A stretch of DNA of 64,000 nucleotides from Pollutimonas nitritireducens (GTDB lineage Bacteria > Pseudomonadota > Gammaproteobacteria > Burkholderiales > Burkholderiaceae_B). Made by a program: the position numbers and the translations under genes. Under the pieces are notes generated by a model that worked only from the letters and a program-made list of their open reading frames with translations, ran no database searches and was not told where the DNA came from. The stretch lies in NCBI RefSeq assembly GCF_002849615.1, contig NZ_PDNV01000001.1, positions 372,001 through 436,000 on the forward strand. The letters run 5' to 3'. Below, piece after piece: positions 34,006 to 43,572 of the stretch; within the stretch, counting starts at the first letter, position 1; every line of letters starts with the position of its first letter.

Positions 34006-36594
34006 ATGGAAGTTTCACGTGTACGGGCCCTGCGCGGTCCGAATCTCTGGTGCCGGCAGACGGTGATAGAAGCCATTGTGGCCTGCACCGAATCCGAGTG
34101 CGTCATCGAAGATATCGACGTCTTCGAAACCCGGATGCGGGTGCGCTTTCCCGAGCTCGATATCCTGAAACCGCCGGGGCACGAGCAGCCGGGTTCGATA
34201 GCCCATGCCCTCGCTTCGGCTGCCTTGTGCCTGCAAACGAAGGCCGGATGCGTGCTTACCTATAGTCGTACAGCGCTCACAATAGACCCGGGCGTCTATC
34301 AGGTTGTAGTGGAATACAGCGAAGAAGCCGTAGGCCTGCTGGCTTTCGAGCTGGCCCAGGAACTATGTCTGGCTGCCCTGTACGACAGTCCGTTCGACGT
34401 CAATGATGCATTGGCTCGCCTGCGGGCAGTCAATGATGACGAGCGCCTCGGCCCAAGCACCGGTTCGATCGTGCAGGCCGCTGTAAAACGCAACATACCG
34501 TACCGGCGTCTGACGCGCGGCAGTCTGGTGCAATTCGGCTGGGGCAGCCGACAGCGGCGCATCCAGGCAGCGGAGACCGATCGCAGCGGAGCCATCGCCG
34601 AGTCGATCGCCCAAGACAAGGAACTCACCAAGAGCTTGTTGGCAGCAGCGGGCGTACCGGTGCCGCAGGGACGCCTGGTGGACAGCGCAGAGGACGCATG
34701 GGCGGCTGCATGCGAACTGGGCGGGCCCGTGGTCCTGAAACCGCGCGACGGCAACCAGGGCAAGGGCGTGGCGGTCAATGTCCAGGGCCGTGAACAAGTG
34801 CTAGCGGCTTATGAGGGCGCAAGAGCGAACTGCCGGGACGTTATCGTGGAACGGTATTTTCCAGGTCATGATTTTCGCTTGCTGGTGGTGGGCGACAAGC
34901 TCGTGGCGGCAGCCCGGCGCGATCCGCCGCAGGTCACAGGTGACGGCGAGCACACCATTCTGGAGCTGGTCGAGTTGATCAACGCCGACCCGTTGCGAGG
35001 CGAAGGTCATGGGTCATCATTGACCAAGATAAAGCTGGACGATACAGCCTTGGCCACGATGGCGGCCCAGGGATATCGGGCCGATTCCATACCTTCCCAA
35101 GGCACTCTGGTCACCTTGCGCAACAATGCCAACCTCAGTACGGGCGGAACCGCCACCGACGTAACCGATCATGTGCATCCGGAACTCGCCGCAGGGGCGG
35201 TCGCGGCGGCCCAGATGGTGGGCCTGGATATCTGCGGTCTCGATTTCGTGAGCCACAATGTTTACGAACCGTTGGACACGCAACAGGGTTGTATTGTTGA
35301 AGTCAATGCCGCGCCCGGCCTGCGTATGCACCTTAGCCCTTCATTCGGCAAAGGCCGCGATGTGGGCGAAGCGATCATCGATGAAATGTTCGAAACGGAC
35401 GAAGATGGGCGTATACCATTGGTCGCCGTCGCAGGCACCAACGGCAAGACCACCACCGTGCGGCTGATCGCACATCTGATCGCGCATAGCGGTCGGCGCG
35501 TAGGCATGACAAATTCCGATGGCGTTTACATAGGCGCCAAACGTATCGATACGGGCGACTGCAGCGGACCACGCAGCGCGCGCAATGTGCTGCTGCATCC
35601 CGACGTGGACGCCGCCGTGTTCGAGACGGCCAGGGGCGGCATATTGCGCGAAGGATTAGGGTTCGATCGGTGCAATGTGGGTGTGGTGACCAATGTGGGA
35701 ATGGGCGATCACCTGGGGCTGAGCTATATCAGCACTGTCGAGGACTTGGCTATCGTCAAGCGGGTCATCGTCGAAAATGTTGCGCCTGACGGTGTGGCGG
35801 TATTGAATGCCGCCGATCCAATGGTGGTTGCTATGGCTGACAACTGCCCGGGCGCCATTACGTACTTTTGCGCGGACCGGCAGCAGTCTGTGCTTGCCAT
35901 GCACCGTGCGCAGGGTCGTCGCGTAGTGTGTGTCGAAGAGGGCGCGGTCCTGCTTGCCGAGGGCGATTTCGAACAGCGTTTTGCGCTCAATGCCATCCCT
36001 CTCACGCACAACGGCACCATAGGTTTTCAGGTGGAAAACGTAATGGCCGCATTGGGCGCCGCATGGGCCTTGAAGCTGGAATGGGACGACGTGCGGCAGG
36101 GACTTGCTTCATTTGTCAGCGATGCAGACACGGCGCCGGGGCGCTTCAATCTGTTTCCTTATGGCGGGGCCACGGTCATTGCCGACTATGGTCATAATCC
36201 GGATGCCATCCAGGCGCTGGTGAATGCCATCGACACCATGCCGGCCAAACGACGCTCTGTTGTCATCAGCGGCGCCGGCGACAGGCGGGACGTCGACATC
36301 CGTCGCCAGACCGAGATTCTTGGCGACGCCTTCCACGACGTTATCCTGTACCAGGATATGTGTCAGCGCGGCCGCACCGATGGCGAAGTCGTCGCGCTAT
36401 TGCGCGAGGGTTTGGCCAATGCCGTTCTCTGCACGCATATACAGGAAGTCCGTGGTGAGTTCCTGGCCATCGACACCGCGTTGGCCCGATTGGCTGATGG
36501 TGATTTATGTCTGATTCTTGTCGACCAGGTCGAAGAAGCGTTGGCACATATCGCACAGCGTGTTGCCGATCGCGTACCCTCGATGAGCGTATAG
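34006..36594 (+). CDS. cphA: Cyanophycin synthetase, full length
   Basis: 862 residues. Cyanophycin synthetase adds Asp to the polymer backbone (ATP-grasp domain) and Arg to the Asp side chain (Mur-ligase-like domain). Visible are the N-terminal RALRGPNLWCRQTVIEAI, ATP-grasp DKELTKSLLAAAGVPVP and VVLKPRDGNQGKGVA, the Mur P-loop GTNGKTTT (477-484) and the C-terminal-domain ADYGHNPDA (726-734). The product is a cytoplasmic N/C storage granule. It lies 64 bases after cphA' with Shine-Dalgarno AAGGAAG, so one operon. No cyanophycinase (cphB) or isoaspartyl dipeptidase is in the window. Confidence 0.96.
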   Translation: MEVSRVRALRGPNLWCRQTVIEAIVACTESECVIEDIDVFETRMRVRFPELDILKPPGHEQPGSIAHALASAALCLQTKAGCVLTYSRTALTIDPGVYQVVVEYSEEAVGLLAFELAQELCLAALYDSPFDVNDALARLRAVNDDERLGPSTGSIVQAAVKRNIPYRRLTRGSLVQFGWGSRQRRIQAAETDRSGAIAESIAQDKELTKSLLAAAGVPVPQGRLVDSAEDAWAAACELGGPVVLKPRDGNQGKGVAVNVQGREQVLAAYEGARANCRDVIVERYFPGHDFRLLVVGDKLVAAARRDPPQVTGDGEHTILELVELINADPLRGEGHGSSLTKIKLDDTALATMAAQGYRADSIPSQGTLVTLRNNANLSTGGTATDVTDHVHPELAAGAVAAAQMVGLDICGLDFVSHNVYEPLDTQQGCIVEVNAAPGLRMHLSPSFGKGRDVGEAIIDEMFETDEDGRIPLVAVAGTNGKTTTVRLIAHLIAHSGRRVGMTNSDGVYIGAKRIDTGDCSGPRSARNVLLHPDVDAAVFETARGGILREGLGFDRCNVGVVTNVGMGDHLGLSYISTVEDLAIVKRVIVENVAPDGVAVLNAADPMVVAMADNCPGAITYFCADRQQSVLAMHRAQGRRVVCVEEGAVLLAEGDFEQRFALNAIPLTHNGTIGFQVENVMAALGAAWALKLEWDDVRQGLASFVSDADTAPGRFNLFPYGGATVIADYGHNPDAIQALVNAIDTMPAKRRSVVISGAGDRRDVDIRRQTEILGDAFHDVILYQDMCQRGRTDGEVVALLREGLANAVLCTHIQEVRGEFLAIDTALARLADGDLCLILVDQVEEALAHIAQRVADRVPSMSV

Positions 36595-36755
36595 GGCACG
36601 TAGCAGGAATTCATTCTTTCTTACTTTTTTACGGCCCACGATAAGGCGGCACTGCGTTACAGTATTCAGTCCGTGCAGGCTTGAGGCCGCACGCAGTCAA
36701 TGAAATACCAAAACGCTGAAATATCCTCAAGGCGTACTTGTCAGGAGGTCGCATC

Positions 36756-36944
36756 ATGCCAGCCAAGTCCCAAGCTCAACAAAAGGCAGCCGGTGCCGCG
36801 CTGTCGGCAAAACGCGGCGAGACCAAAGTCTCGGATCTCAAAGGCCCATCGAAATCGATGTACAAGTCGATGAGTGAAAAAGAGCTCGACGACTTGGCCG
36901 CGACCAAGCGCAAAGGCAAGCCAGAACACAAATCCGAATCGTGA
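36756..36944 (+). CDS. DUF3008 small basic protein
   Basis: 62 residues from the ATG at 36756, which follows a strong AGGAGG. It begins MPAKSQAQQKAAGAALSAK and continues with KGPSKSMYKSMSEKEL. It is hydrophilic and Lys/Ser-rich, matching the DUF3008 family of short proteins found in many Proteobacteria, sometimes listed with stress proteins. Function unknown. It is separated from cphA by 160 bases and precedes the hydrolase gene by about 50 bases. Confidence 0.8.
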   Translation: MPAKSQAQQKAAGAALSAKRGETKVSDLKGPSKSMYKSMSEKELDDLAATKRKGKPEHKSES

Positions 36945-36992
36945 ACATGCCGGCGGCCCATGCGGCATGCCAGCTTTCTAAAGGGGATCACC

Positions 36993-37877
36993 ATGAGCCG
37001 TTTGCCGGATACCGATTTCGACAGCTTGTTGCCACCGCTCGTCATGACGCGGCGAGGTTTCATCGTCACCTCTCTGGCTGGAGGCTTCGCGATGGCGGCC
37101 GGACCTGTGGCGGCGCAGACCGCCATCAAGACGGACGCTGAAGGGCTGCTTGCGGGCGAGGTAAAGATACCGGTGAAGGATGGCAGCATTCCCGCCTATC
37201 GCGCAGCGCCCGAAGGCAAGACTGTGCTGCCCGTGATACTGGTCGTGCAAGAGATATTCGGCGTGCACGACTATATCAAGGACGTCTGCAGAAGGCTTGC
37301 CAAGCAAGGCTATATGGCCATTGCTCCGGAACTGTATTCCCGCCAGGGCGATCCGTCGCGGTATACGGAGATCTCCCGCCTGCTCAGCGAGGTTGTCAAT
37401 AAGGTGCCCGATGAGCAAGTGATCGGTGACCTGGACGCGACGGCGGAGTGGGCCGCCAAGAATGGCGGAAACACCGAACGCCTTGGCATTACGGGATTTT
37501 GCTGGGGCGGTCGCATCGTGTGGCTGTATGCGGCGCATAATCCGAAGGTCAAGGCCGGTGTGGCGTGGTATGGGAGATTGGTGGGCGATAAGGGCCCCTT
37601 GCAGCCGACGCAACCGATCGACGTGGCGGCCGAATTGCACGGGCCTGTACTGGGTCTTTATGGTGGGAAGGATGCCGGCATCACGCAAGATTCCATCGAC
37701 ACCATGAAGCAGGCCCTGGCCAACGGCAATGAAGCGGCCAAGGCGTCGACTTTCATGGTGTACCCGGACGCCGGACATGCCTTCCATGCCGACTATCGGC
37801 CCAGTTATGTGGAAGCTGCGGCCAAAGATGGCTGGACGCGCGCAATGCAATGGTTCGATAAGGCACTGAAAGAATAG
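36993..37877 (+). CDS. Dienelactone hydrolase family protein with Tat-like leader
   Basis: 294 residues from the ATG at 36993 (Shine-Dalgarno AAGGGGAT). The N-terminus carries [19 protein letters not shown], a twin-arginine-like signal ending near VAAQT, so export to the periplasm is likely. The alpha/beta-hydrolase core has [12 protein letters not shown] and the nucleophile elbow GFCWGGR (Cys, as in dienelactone hydrolase), a later Asp near YGGKDAG and His in [10 protein letters not shown]. The substrate is unknown; no aromatic pathway genes are adjacent. Confidence 0.85.
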   Translation: MSRLPDTDFDSLLPPLVMTRRGFIVTSLAGGFAMAAGPVAAQTAIKTDAEGLLAGEVKIPVKDGSIPAYRAAPEGKTVLPVILVVQEIFGVHDYIKDVCRRLAKQGYMAIAPELYSRQGDPSRYTEISRLLSEVVNKVPDEQVIGDLDATAEWAAKNGGNTERLGITGFCWGGRIVWLYAAHNPKVKAGVAWYGRLVGDKGPLQPTQPIDVAAELHGPVLGLYGGKDAGITQDSIDTMKQALANGNEAAKASTFMVYPDAGHAFHADYRPSYVEAAAKDGWTRAMQWFDKALKE

Positions 37878-37987
37878 CGAAAAACGTCTAAGAGCCCGAA
37901 CGGAATATGCCATGGCCGATGTAATGGTAGGCAAAACGCCCTGCGGCCGGTACGATTGCATGATTTGCCTCAGCCTGGAGTGAATCT

Positions 37988-39007
37988 ATGCATTTAGCCG
38001 CCTTTCCCCGTATCCGCCTTGGACACTTCCCCACGCCGCTCGAATTCATGCCCAACCTCACGCGACATCTGGGCGGGCCGAATCTTTACATTAAAAGAGA
38101 CGATTGTACGGGGCTGGCTACGGGCGGCAACAAGACCCGCAAGCTCGAGTTCCTGGTTGCCCAGGCGCTGGAACAGGGCGCCGATACCCTGATCACCCAG
38201 GGCGCGGTCCAGTCGAATCACGCGCGCCAGACCGTGGCCGCCGCCGCCCGGCTCGGCTTGAAATGCAAGATCCTGCTTGAACAGCGGGTGTCGGACGCGA
38301 CAGAAGAATACGAAGAGTCCGGCAACGTTCTGCTCGACCGACTGATGGGGGGGCAGATCGTTGCACGTTTGCCCGCCGGCAGCAACATGCAACAGGCCAT
38401 GGAAGACCTTGCCGCCGAGTTGCGTGGCGCCGGTCATAAACCGTATGTCATTCCCGGCGGCGGCTCCAATCCTGTCGGCGCACTGGGCTATGTCGGCTGC
38501 GCACAGGAACTGTTGAACCAGTCATTCGAAATGGGTGTGCGCATTGACCACGTTGTGCATGCCACAGGCAGCACGGGCACGCAGGCGGGACTGGTGGTTG
38601 GTCTGCGTTCCAGCAATAGTGGAATTCCGGTGTATGGCGTAAGTGTGCGTGCTGCCCGCCAGCAGCAGGAAGAAAACGTATGGAAACTGGTTCAGGCCAC
38701 GGTGGACTATATGGGTTTGCCAACGGCATCAGTACAGCGTGAAGACGTCGTCGCCAATTCCGACTATGTGGGTGACGGTTACGGCCTGCCGACCGATTCC
38801 ATGATCGAGGCTTTACGCCTTACGGCGGAACAGGAGGCCATACTGCTGGACCCTGTGTATTCAGGGAAGGGTATGGCGGGGCTAATTGACTTGATACGCC
38901 GCGGCCACTTCAAGAAGAATCAAAACGTGGTCTTCGTTCATACCGGCGGGTCGGCAGGCTTGTTTGGTTACCGCCAGGTATTTGCCGACCACGCCGACCA
39001 CCCGTAA
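37988..39007 (+). CDS. D-cysteine desulfhydrase / L-cysteate sulfo-lyase family (PLP)
   Basis: A 339-residue fold-type II PLP enzyme. The PLP lysine lies in [11 protein letters not shown] (K49), followed by [12 protein letters not shown] and the phosphate loop [11 protein letters not shown]. The start [19 protein letters not shown] matches both DcyD (D-cysteine to pyruvate, sulfide and ammonia) and CuyA (L-cysteate to pyruvate, sulfite and ammonia), which sequence inspection cannot separate. It lies 88 bases before a complete acidic amino acid importer, so its substrate may arrive through that system. Cysteate, an aspartate analogue, would fit. Confidence 0.85.
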   Translation: MHLAAFPRIRLGHFPTPLEFMPNLTRHLGGPNLYIKRDDCTGLATGGNKTRKLEFLVAQALEQGADTLITQGAVQSNHARQTVAAAARLGLKCKILLEQRVSDATEEYEESGNVLLDRLMGGQIVARLPAGSNMQQAMEDLAAELRGAGHKPYVIPGGGSNPVGALGYVGCAQELLNQSFEMGVRIDHVVHATGSTGTQAGLVVGLRSSNSGIPVYGVSVRAARQQQEENVWKLVQATVDYMGLPTASVQREDVVANSDYVGDGYGLPTDSMIEALRLTAEQEAILLDPVYSGKGMAGLIDLIRRGHFKKNQNVVFVHTGGSAGLFGYRQVFADHADHP

Positions 39008-39095
39008 GGGAAAACGTGAGAAATGCGACGGGTTCTTTCGGGAAGAAACTCTTTATCATGGCATTGTTCACCCACGACTCCTCAAGGAATTCACC

Positions 39096-39995
39096 ATGAA
39101 GAAATCCATAGCATTCTTACTGACAGGGCTGGCAGTGGCCGCGACGGTGCCGGTACACGCTGAAGGCAGGCTGGACAAAATCAAGAGCACGGGCGAAATC
39201 GCCCTGGGCCACCGGGACGCTTCCATTCCGTTTTCCTATCTCGACGACAAACAGCAGCCCATCGGCTACTCCATGGACATCTGCAGCAAGGTAGTTGAAG
39301 CGGTGAAGGTCAAGCTCGGTATGGAAAAAATCAATATCAAGCTGGTGCCCGTGACCTCTTCAACGCGAATTCCCTTGTTGGCCAATGGCACTGTCGACCT
39401 TAACTGTGGTTCATCCACCAACACAAAAGAGCGCCAGGCTCAAGTCACTTTTGCGCCCACCACGTTTGTGACGGCCACGCGTTTCGTTTCCAAGAAATCG
39501 TCCAACCTTAGCGATCTTCCCGACCTGAAAGGCAAGACCGTCGTATCCACCGCCGGTACCAGCAACATCCGGTGGCTGACATCAGCCACCGAAGAAAAGA
39601 AACTTGATCTGAAAATCATTCCTACCAAAGATCACGGGGAAGCTTTCCTAACGGTCAATAACGGACGTGCGGCGGCGTTCTTCATGGACGATATTTTATT
39701 GGCGGGTCTAGTGGCTACCTCACGCAATCCGGATGAATGGGTGATCAGCAAGAATGCCTACACGGTGGAACCCTATGCCATTATGGAACCCAAGAATGAC
39801 CCCGAGTTCAAGAAGGTGGTCGATGACGCCATTATCGGAATGATGAAAGATGGGACCCTGGCTACGCTATATAAGAAATGGTTCGAATCTCCCATTCCGC
39901 CAAAGAATGTGAACCTCAACTGGCCCATGAGCGATCAACTCAAGCGCGTGGTGCAGAATCCTACCGACTCTCCCGATCCTGATGACTACAAGTAA
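39096..39995 (+). CDS. gltI: Amino acid ABC transporter, periplasmic binding protein (GltI-like)
   Basis: 299 residues, with signal peptide MKKSIAFLLTGLAVAATV ending near VHAEG. The mature SBP_bac_3 fold has IPFSYLDDKQQPIGYSMD near the N-terminus, the ligand loop LNCGSSTNTKERQ and, near the end, LYKKWFESPIPP, all like E. coli GltI. The start at 39096 is chosen for the signal peptide and the upstream CAAGGAA. It is the first gene of a gltIJKL-type operon. Confidence 0.9.
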   Translation: MKKSIAFLLTGLAVAATVPVHAEGRLDKIKSTGEIALGHRDASIPFSYLDDKQQPIGYSMDICSKVVEAVKVKLGMEKINIKLVPVTSSTRIPLLANGTVDLNCGSSTNTKERQAQVTFAPTTFVTATRFVSKKSSNLSDLPDLKGKTVVSTAGTSNIRWLTSATEEKKLDLKIIPTKDHGEAFLTVNNGRAAAFFMDDILLAGLVATSRNPDEWVISKNAYTVEPYAIMEPKNDPEFKKVVDDAIIGMMKDGTLATLYKKWFESPIPPKNVNLNWPMSDQLKRVVQNPTDSPDPDDYK

Positions 39996-40007
39996 TTCTT
40001 CCTGCGC

Positions 40008-40766
40008 ATGAATTACAACTGGAATTGGCTGGTCTTTTTCGATGAGGCGCCGGGAGGCAGTACCTATCTGGATACGCTGCTCTCCGGCCTCGGCTGGACA
40101 ATAGGCACGGCCGTTCTGGCATGGGCGCTGGCGCTGACCCTGGGCACCGTCATAGGGGTGGCGCGCACCACCCGCCTGACTTGGGTCAGGCGTATCGGCG
40201 CCGCCTATGTGGAATTGTTCCGCAATGTGCCTCTGCTGGTTCAAATGTTCCTGTGGTATTTCGTCATTCCCGAACTCGTTCCAGCCGCTCTTGGGGATGC
40301 CATAAAAAGCGTTTCGCCGCCGTGGGGCAACTTCATTCCGGCCGTGCTGTGCCTGGGTTTTTATACATCGTCCAGGGTGGCCGAGCAGGTGCGTGCCGGC
40401 ATCGAATCCCTGCCGGCGGGACAGGAAATGGCCGCCCGCGCGCTGGGACTTGAGACCGCACAGGTGTATCGCTATGTATTGCTGCCCACATCTTTTCGCA
40501 TCATTTTGCCGCCATTGACCTCAGAGCTTCTTAACCTGATCAAAAACACCTCGGTCGCCTTCACAATAGGCTTGTTCGAATTGGTGGGAGCGGCACGGTC
40601 CATGCAGGAATTCAGCTTTCAGGTGTTCGAGACCTTCGCGGTGGCGACCCTGTTCTATCTCTTGCTCAATCTGGTGGTTGTCTACGGCATGGGATGGCTG
40701 GAACGTCGCCTTTCGGTACCTGGCTTCATCGCCGCCCCTTCGACCTTGCCCGAGGTCGCCCCATGA
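40008..40766 (+). CDS. gltJ: Amino acid ABC transporter permease (GltJ-like)
   Basis: A 252-residue inner-membrane permease. The start MNYNWNWLVFFDEAPG and the segment YVELFRNVPLLVQMFLWYF are close to E. coli GltJ. The ATPase-contact EAA loop is ARALGLETAQVYRYVLLP. About five membrane helices. It is 12 bases after the binding protein gene and overlaps the next permease by four bases. Confidence 0.9.
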   Translation: MNYNWNWLVFFDEAPGGSTYLDTLLSGLGWTIGTAVLAWALALTLGTVIGVARTTRLTWVRRIGAAYVELFRNVPLLVQMFLWYFVIPELVPAALGDAIKSVSPPWGNFIPAVLCLGFYTSSRVAEQVRAGIESLPAGQEMAARALGLETAQVYRYVLLPTSFRIILPPLTSELLNLIKNTSVAFTIGLFELVGAARSMQEFSFQVFETFAVATLFYLLLNLVVVYGMGWLERRLSVPGFIAAPSTLPEVAP

Positions 40767-41452
40767 ACAGTTTCGATTTTGACATCATCGAACGATCATG
40801 GGTGTACCTGTTTCGAGATGGAATGGCATTCACGCTGAAGCTGACGCTGTTGTCGGCAGCCGGGGGGCTGGTACTGGGTACCCTGCTGGCCATGTGCCGG
40901 CTCTCCGGTATCCGCGTGCTGGCGGCGGTCGCTGGGACATATGTAAATCTGTTGCGTGCCTTGCCGCTGATCCTAGTCATATTCTGGTTTTATTTCCTTG
41001 TGCCTTACATTGGCGCATGGCTCACTGGCGCCGACCGGCCCATCTCGGTAGGCGGCTTCACGTCGGCGTTGATCACCTTCACATTGTTCGAGGCGGCCTA
41101 TTTTTGCGAAATCATGCGGGCCGGCATTCAGTCGGTGCCGCGCGGACAGGTGGCCGCCGGCTCGGCGCTGGGGCTGACTTATTGGCAGGTAATGGCCAGT
41201 ATCGTGCTGCCGCAGGCATTCCGCAACATGACACCCATATTGCTGACGCAAACAATCGTGCTGTTCCAGGATACGTCGCTGGTCTATGTGCTGTCCCTTA
41301 CCGACTTCCTGGGCGCTGCCTCCAAGGTTGCGCAACGCGATGGCCGGCTGATTGAAATGTATTTGTTCGTCGCCGTGGTGTATTTCATAATCAGTTACGG
41401 CGCATCGCTTTTCGTGCGCTTTTTGCGGCAACGCACGCGTATTGCCCGCTAG
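40763..41452 (+). CDS. gltK: Amino acid ABC transporter permease (GltK-like)
   Basis: A 229-residue permease starting [15 protein letters not shown] at an ATG that overlaps the gltJ stop (ATGA). Conserved blocks are [38 protein letters not shown] (EAA region) and [17 protein letters not shown], all as in E. coli GltK. It partners GltJ in the membrane. Confidence 0.9.
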   Translation: MNSFDFDIIERSWVYLFRDGMAFTLKLTLLSAAGGLVLGTLLAMCRLSGIRVLAAVAGTYVNLLRALPLILVIFWFYFLVPYIGAWLTGADRPISVGGFTSALITFTLFEAAYFCEIMRAGIQSVPRGQVAAGSALGLTYWQVMASIVLPQAFRNMTPILLTQTIVLFQDTSLVYVLSLTDFLGAASKVAQRDGRLIEMYLFVAVVYFIISYGASLFVRFLRQRTRIAR

Positions 41453-41477
41453 CGCGAAGACAGGATCTGGAGTTCAA

Positions 41478-42212
41478 ATGATAGAGATAAAGCATGTCAG
41501 CAAGTGGTATGGAACCACGCAGGTGCTGGATGACTGCAGCACTGACATCGCGCATGGTGAGGTAGTCGTTGTGTGCGGTCCTTCGGGGTCGGGCAAGTCG
41601 ACGCTGATCAAGACAGTCAATGGCCTGGAACCTTTCCAGAAGGGTGAAATCATTGTCGATGGCGTCTCCGTGGGGGCGCGTGACACCAATCTGCCGAAGC
41701 TGCGCGCGCGCATCGGCATGGTGTTCCAGAGCTTTGAATTATTCCCGCACTTGTCCGTGACGCAAAACCTGGTGCTTGCGCAGGTAAAGGTGTTGGGGCG
41801 CAGCCAGGAAGAAGCGGCTGCGAGAGCAGTCAGCTTGCTCGATCGCGTCGGTCTGCGGGCGCACCAGGACAAATTCCCGGGGCAGCTGTCTGGTGGCCAA
41901 CAGCAGCGCGTCGCCATTGCCAGGGCACTGGCCATGGATCCGGTTGCCATGCTTTTCGACGAACCCACTTCAGCACTCGATCCCGAAATGGTCAATGAAG
42001 TGCTGGACGTTATGGTGGATCTGGCCAGCGAGGGCATGACCATGATGGTCGTCACCCACGAAATGGGCTTTGCACGCAAAGTGGCGGATCGCGTGATTTT
42101 CATGGATATGGGCAAAATCGTTGAAGATTGCACCAAGGATGAATTTTTTGGCGATCTCGAAGCGCGGTCCGAGCGTGCGCGCCTATTTCTCTCAAAGATC
42201 CTCCAACACTGA
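41478..42212 (+). CDS. gltL: Amino acid ABC transporter ATPase (GltL-like)
   Basis: 244 residues from the ATG at 41478 (GGAG five bases upstream). Walker A is [13 protein letters not shown], the Q-loop [11 protein letters not shown], the signature [15 protein letters not shown] and Walker [16 protein letters not shown]. This is the ATPase that drives glutamate/aspartate-type import. It is followed after eight bases by the second racemase gene, so import and racemisation are one transcription unit. Confidence 0.92.
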   Translation: MIEIKHVSKWYGTTQVLDDCSTDIAHGEVVVVCGPSGSGKSTLIKTVNGLEPFQKGEIIVDGVSVGARDTNLPKLRARIGMVFQSFELFPHLSVTQNLVLAQVKVLGRSQEEAAARAVSLLDRVGLRAHQDKFPGQLSGGQQQRVAIARALAMDPVAMLFDEPTSALDPEMVNEVLDVMVDLASEGMTMMVVTHEMGFARKVADRVIFMDMGKIVEDCTKDEFFGDLEARSERARLFLSKILQH

Positions 42213-42220
42213 ACCATTAC

Positions 42221-42943
42221 ATGAGCCACGATTTTCAGGGACGCTTTCTGGGTGTGCTGGGCGGTATGGGTCCCATGGCCGGGGCTGCGTTCATGGCACG
42301 CCTTATCGCCTTGACGCCCGCGCCCTCGGAACAGCAACATATTCCCGCCATCTTATGGAATGACCCCCGGGTTCCCGATAGGCCGGCGGGTTACGCCAAG
42401 CAGGGTCCTGATCCTTTTCCGTGGATGCACAATGGCATCAGGCAGCTCGAGCGGATCGGCGCCATGGCTATTGCGATTCCCTGCAATACCGCGCATCTTT
42501 GGTACGATCGGCTCGCTGCGGCGACCGACCTGCCCGTGCTGCACATCGTGCAGGCCGTCATCGACGACTTGCGTCGTCAGGGCATATATAGCGGGCGCAT
42601 CGGATTGATGGGAACGGCAGTGACGCTGAAACTGGGCCTGTACCAGCATGCATTGCAGCAACAAGACTACGAGTGCATTACGCCAGCCGACGACGCCATG
42701 GCGACGTCATGCATTCCGTCTATCATGCATGTCAAGGCAAACCGCATCGACGAGGCATACGCGCCCGCATCGGATTGCGTCAGGTTGTTGCAAAAGCAGG
42801 GTGCGGACGCCGTGGTCTTTGGCTGCACGGAACTGCCGCTGGCCATTCCACACGCGCTGCGCGGGCAGCTGGACGTGCCCATCACCGATTCCATCGATGC
42901 CCTGGCCTTGGCGGCTATCCGTTGGTATCAGTCCGGAACATGA
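42221..42943 (+). CDS. Aspartate/glutamate racemase family protein (copy 2)
   Basis: A 240-residue cofactor-independent racemase. The catalytic cysteines are C88 (IPCNTAHLW) and C202 (FGCTELPL), and the N-terminus has GVLGGMGPMAG. It is a clear paralogue of the gene at 21331. Position at the end of a gltIJKL operon suggests it acts on aspartate, glutamate or an analogue brought in by that importer. Its 3' end overlaps the convergent oxygenase gene by 16 bases. Confidence 0.88.
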   Translation: MSHDFQGRFLGVLGGMGPMAGAAFMARLIALTPAPSEQQHIPAILWNDPRVPDRPAGYAKQGPDPFPWMHNGIRQLERIGAMAIAIPCNTAHLWYDRLAAATDLPVLHIVQAVIDDLRRQGIYSGRIGLMGTAVTLKLGLYQHALQQQDYECITPADDAMATSCIPSIMHVKANRIDEAYAPASDCVRLLQKQGADAVVFGCTELPLAIPHALRGQLDVPITDSIDALALAAIRWYQSGT

Positions 42944-43542
42944 TCGCTGCGGAACCAGCCGGTAAGGCTCCAGCGGGGCTGCACACACGGCAGGACCTCA
43001 TGCGGGATGATATCGCTGCGAAACACCACCAGCCGTCCTGGCTTTGGGAGAATGCGCAGGATTTCCGCGGCGTCGTTGTCGGGTGAGTAAAGGCAAAGCT
43101 CCCCGCCGTCCGTATCGTTCCACTGGCGGTTAAGGTACAGCACCAGCGATAGGCGCCGTTGCGTATTTTGATGATGCTGATCCAGGTGTTTCTTGTAGCC
43201 GCGCCCTTCGGAATAGCGCGCGAAATGAAATTCAGCGCTGTTCAGTCCGGCGTAGAATTCCCGATTCAGATCCTGACGCAGCGTATCGGCCCAGGCCAGG
43301 AAATCGTCCGCTTCCATGCCGGCATTTTCCGGGGTCATCCAGCAGATGGAGTCCCCGCGAATTTCTATTCGCAGGGAGTCGCTATGCTGCCGTCCGATGC
43401 GTGCTTCGCGGAAGTGCCCGGCATCCCATTCCTGGCGGCACGCATGGTACAGGCTCTCATAGAGGGGTGAGGGGACCAGTGTGTCGGAAACGGCCCAATG
43501 GTGTGCGGCCAGCGAGTCAAAAAGCGCCTCACGGTCGTCCAT
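42928..43542 (-). CDS. 2OG-Fe(II) oxygenase (prolyl 4-hydroxylase-like)
   Basis: 204 residues with a double-stranded beta-helix core. The iron ligands are H119, D121 (KKHLDQHH) and H181 (IIPHEVLP), and the 2-oxoglutarate contact is R190 in QPRWSLTGWF. Family members hydroxylate peptides or small molecules. It lies 30 bases downstream of hutG on the same strand. Substrate unknown; it is close to the YbiX/P4H-type branch. Confidence 0.82.
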   Translation of the reverse strand: MDDREALFDSLAAHHWAVSDTLVPSPLYESLYHACRQEWDAGHFREARIGRQHSDSLRIEIRGDSICWMTPENAGMEADDFLAWADTLRQDLNREFYAGLNSAEFHFARYSEGRGYKKHLDQHHQNTQRRLSLVLYLNRQWNDTDGGELCLYSPDNDAAEILRILPKPGRLVVFRSDIIPHEVLPCVQPRWSLTGWFRSDHVPD

Positions 43543-43572
43543 GTTGCACCGCCACGGTGACTGTTTTGTGGT

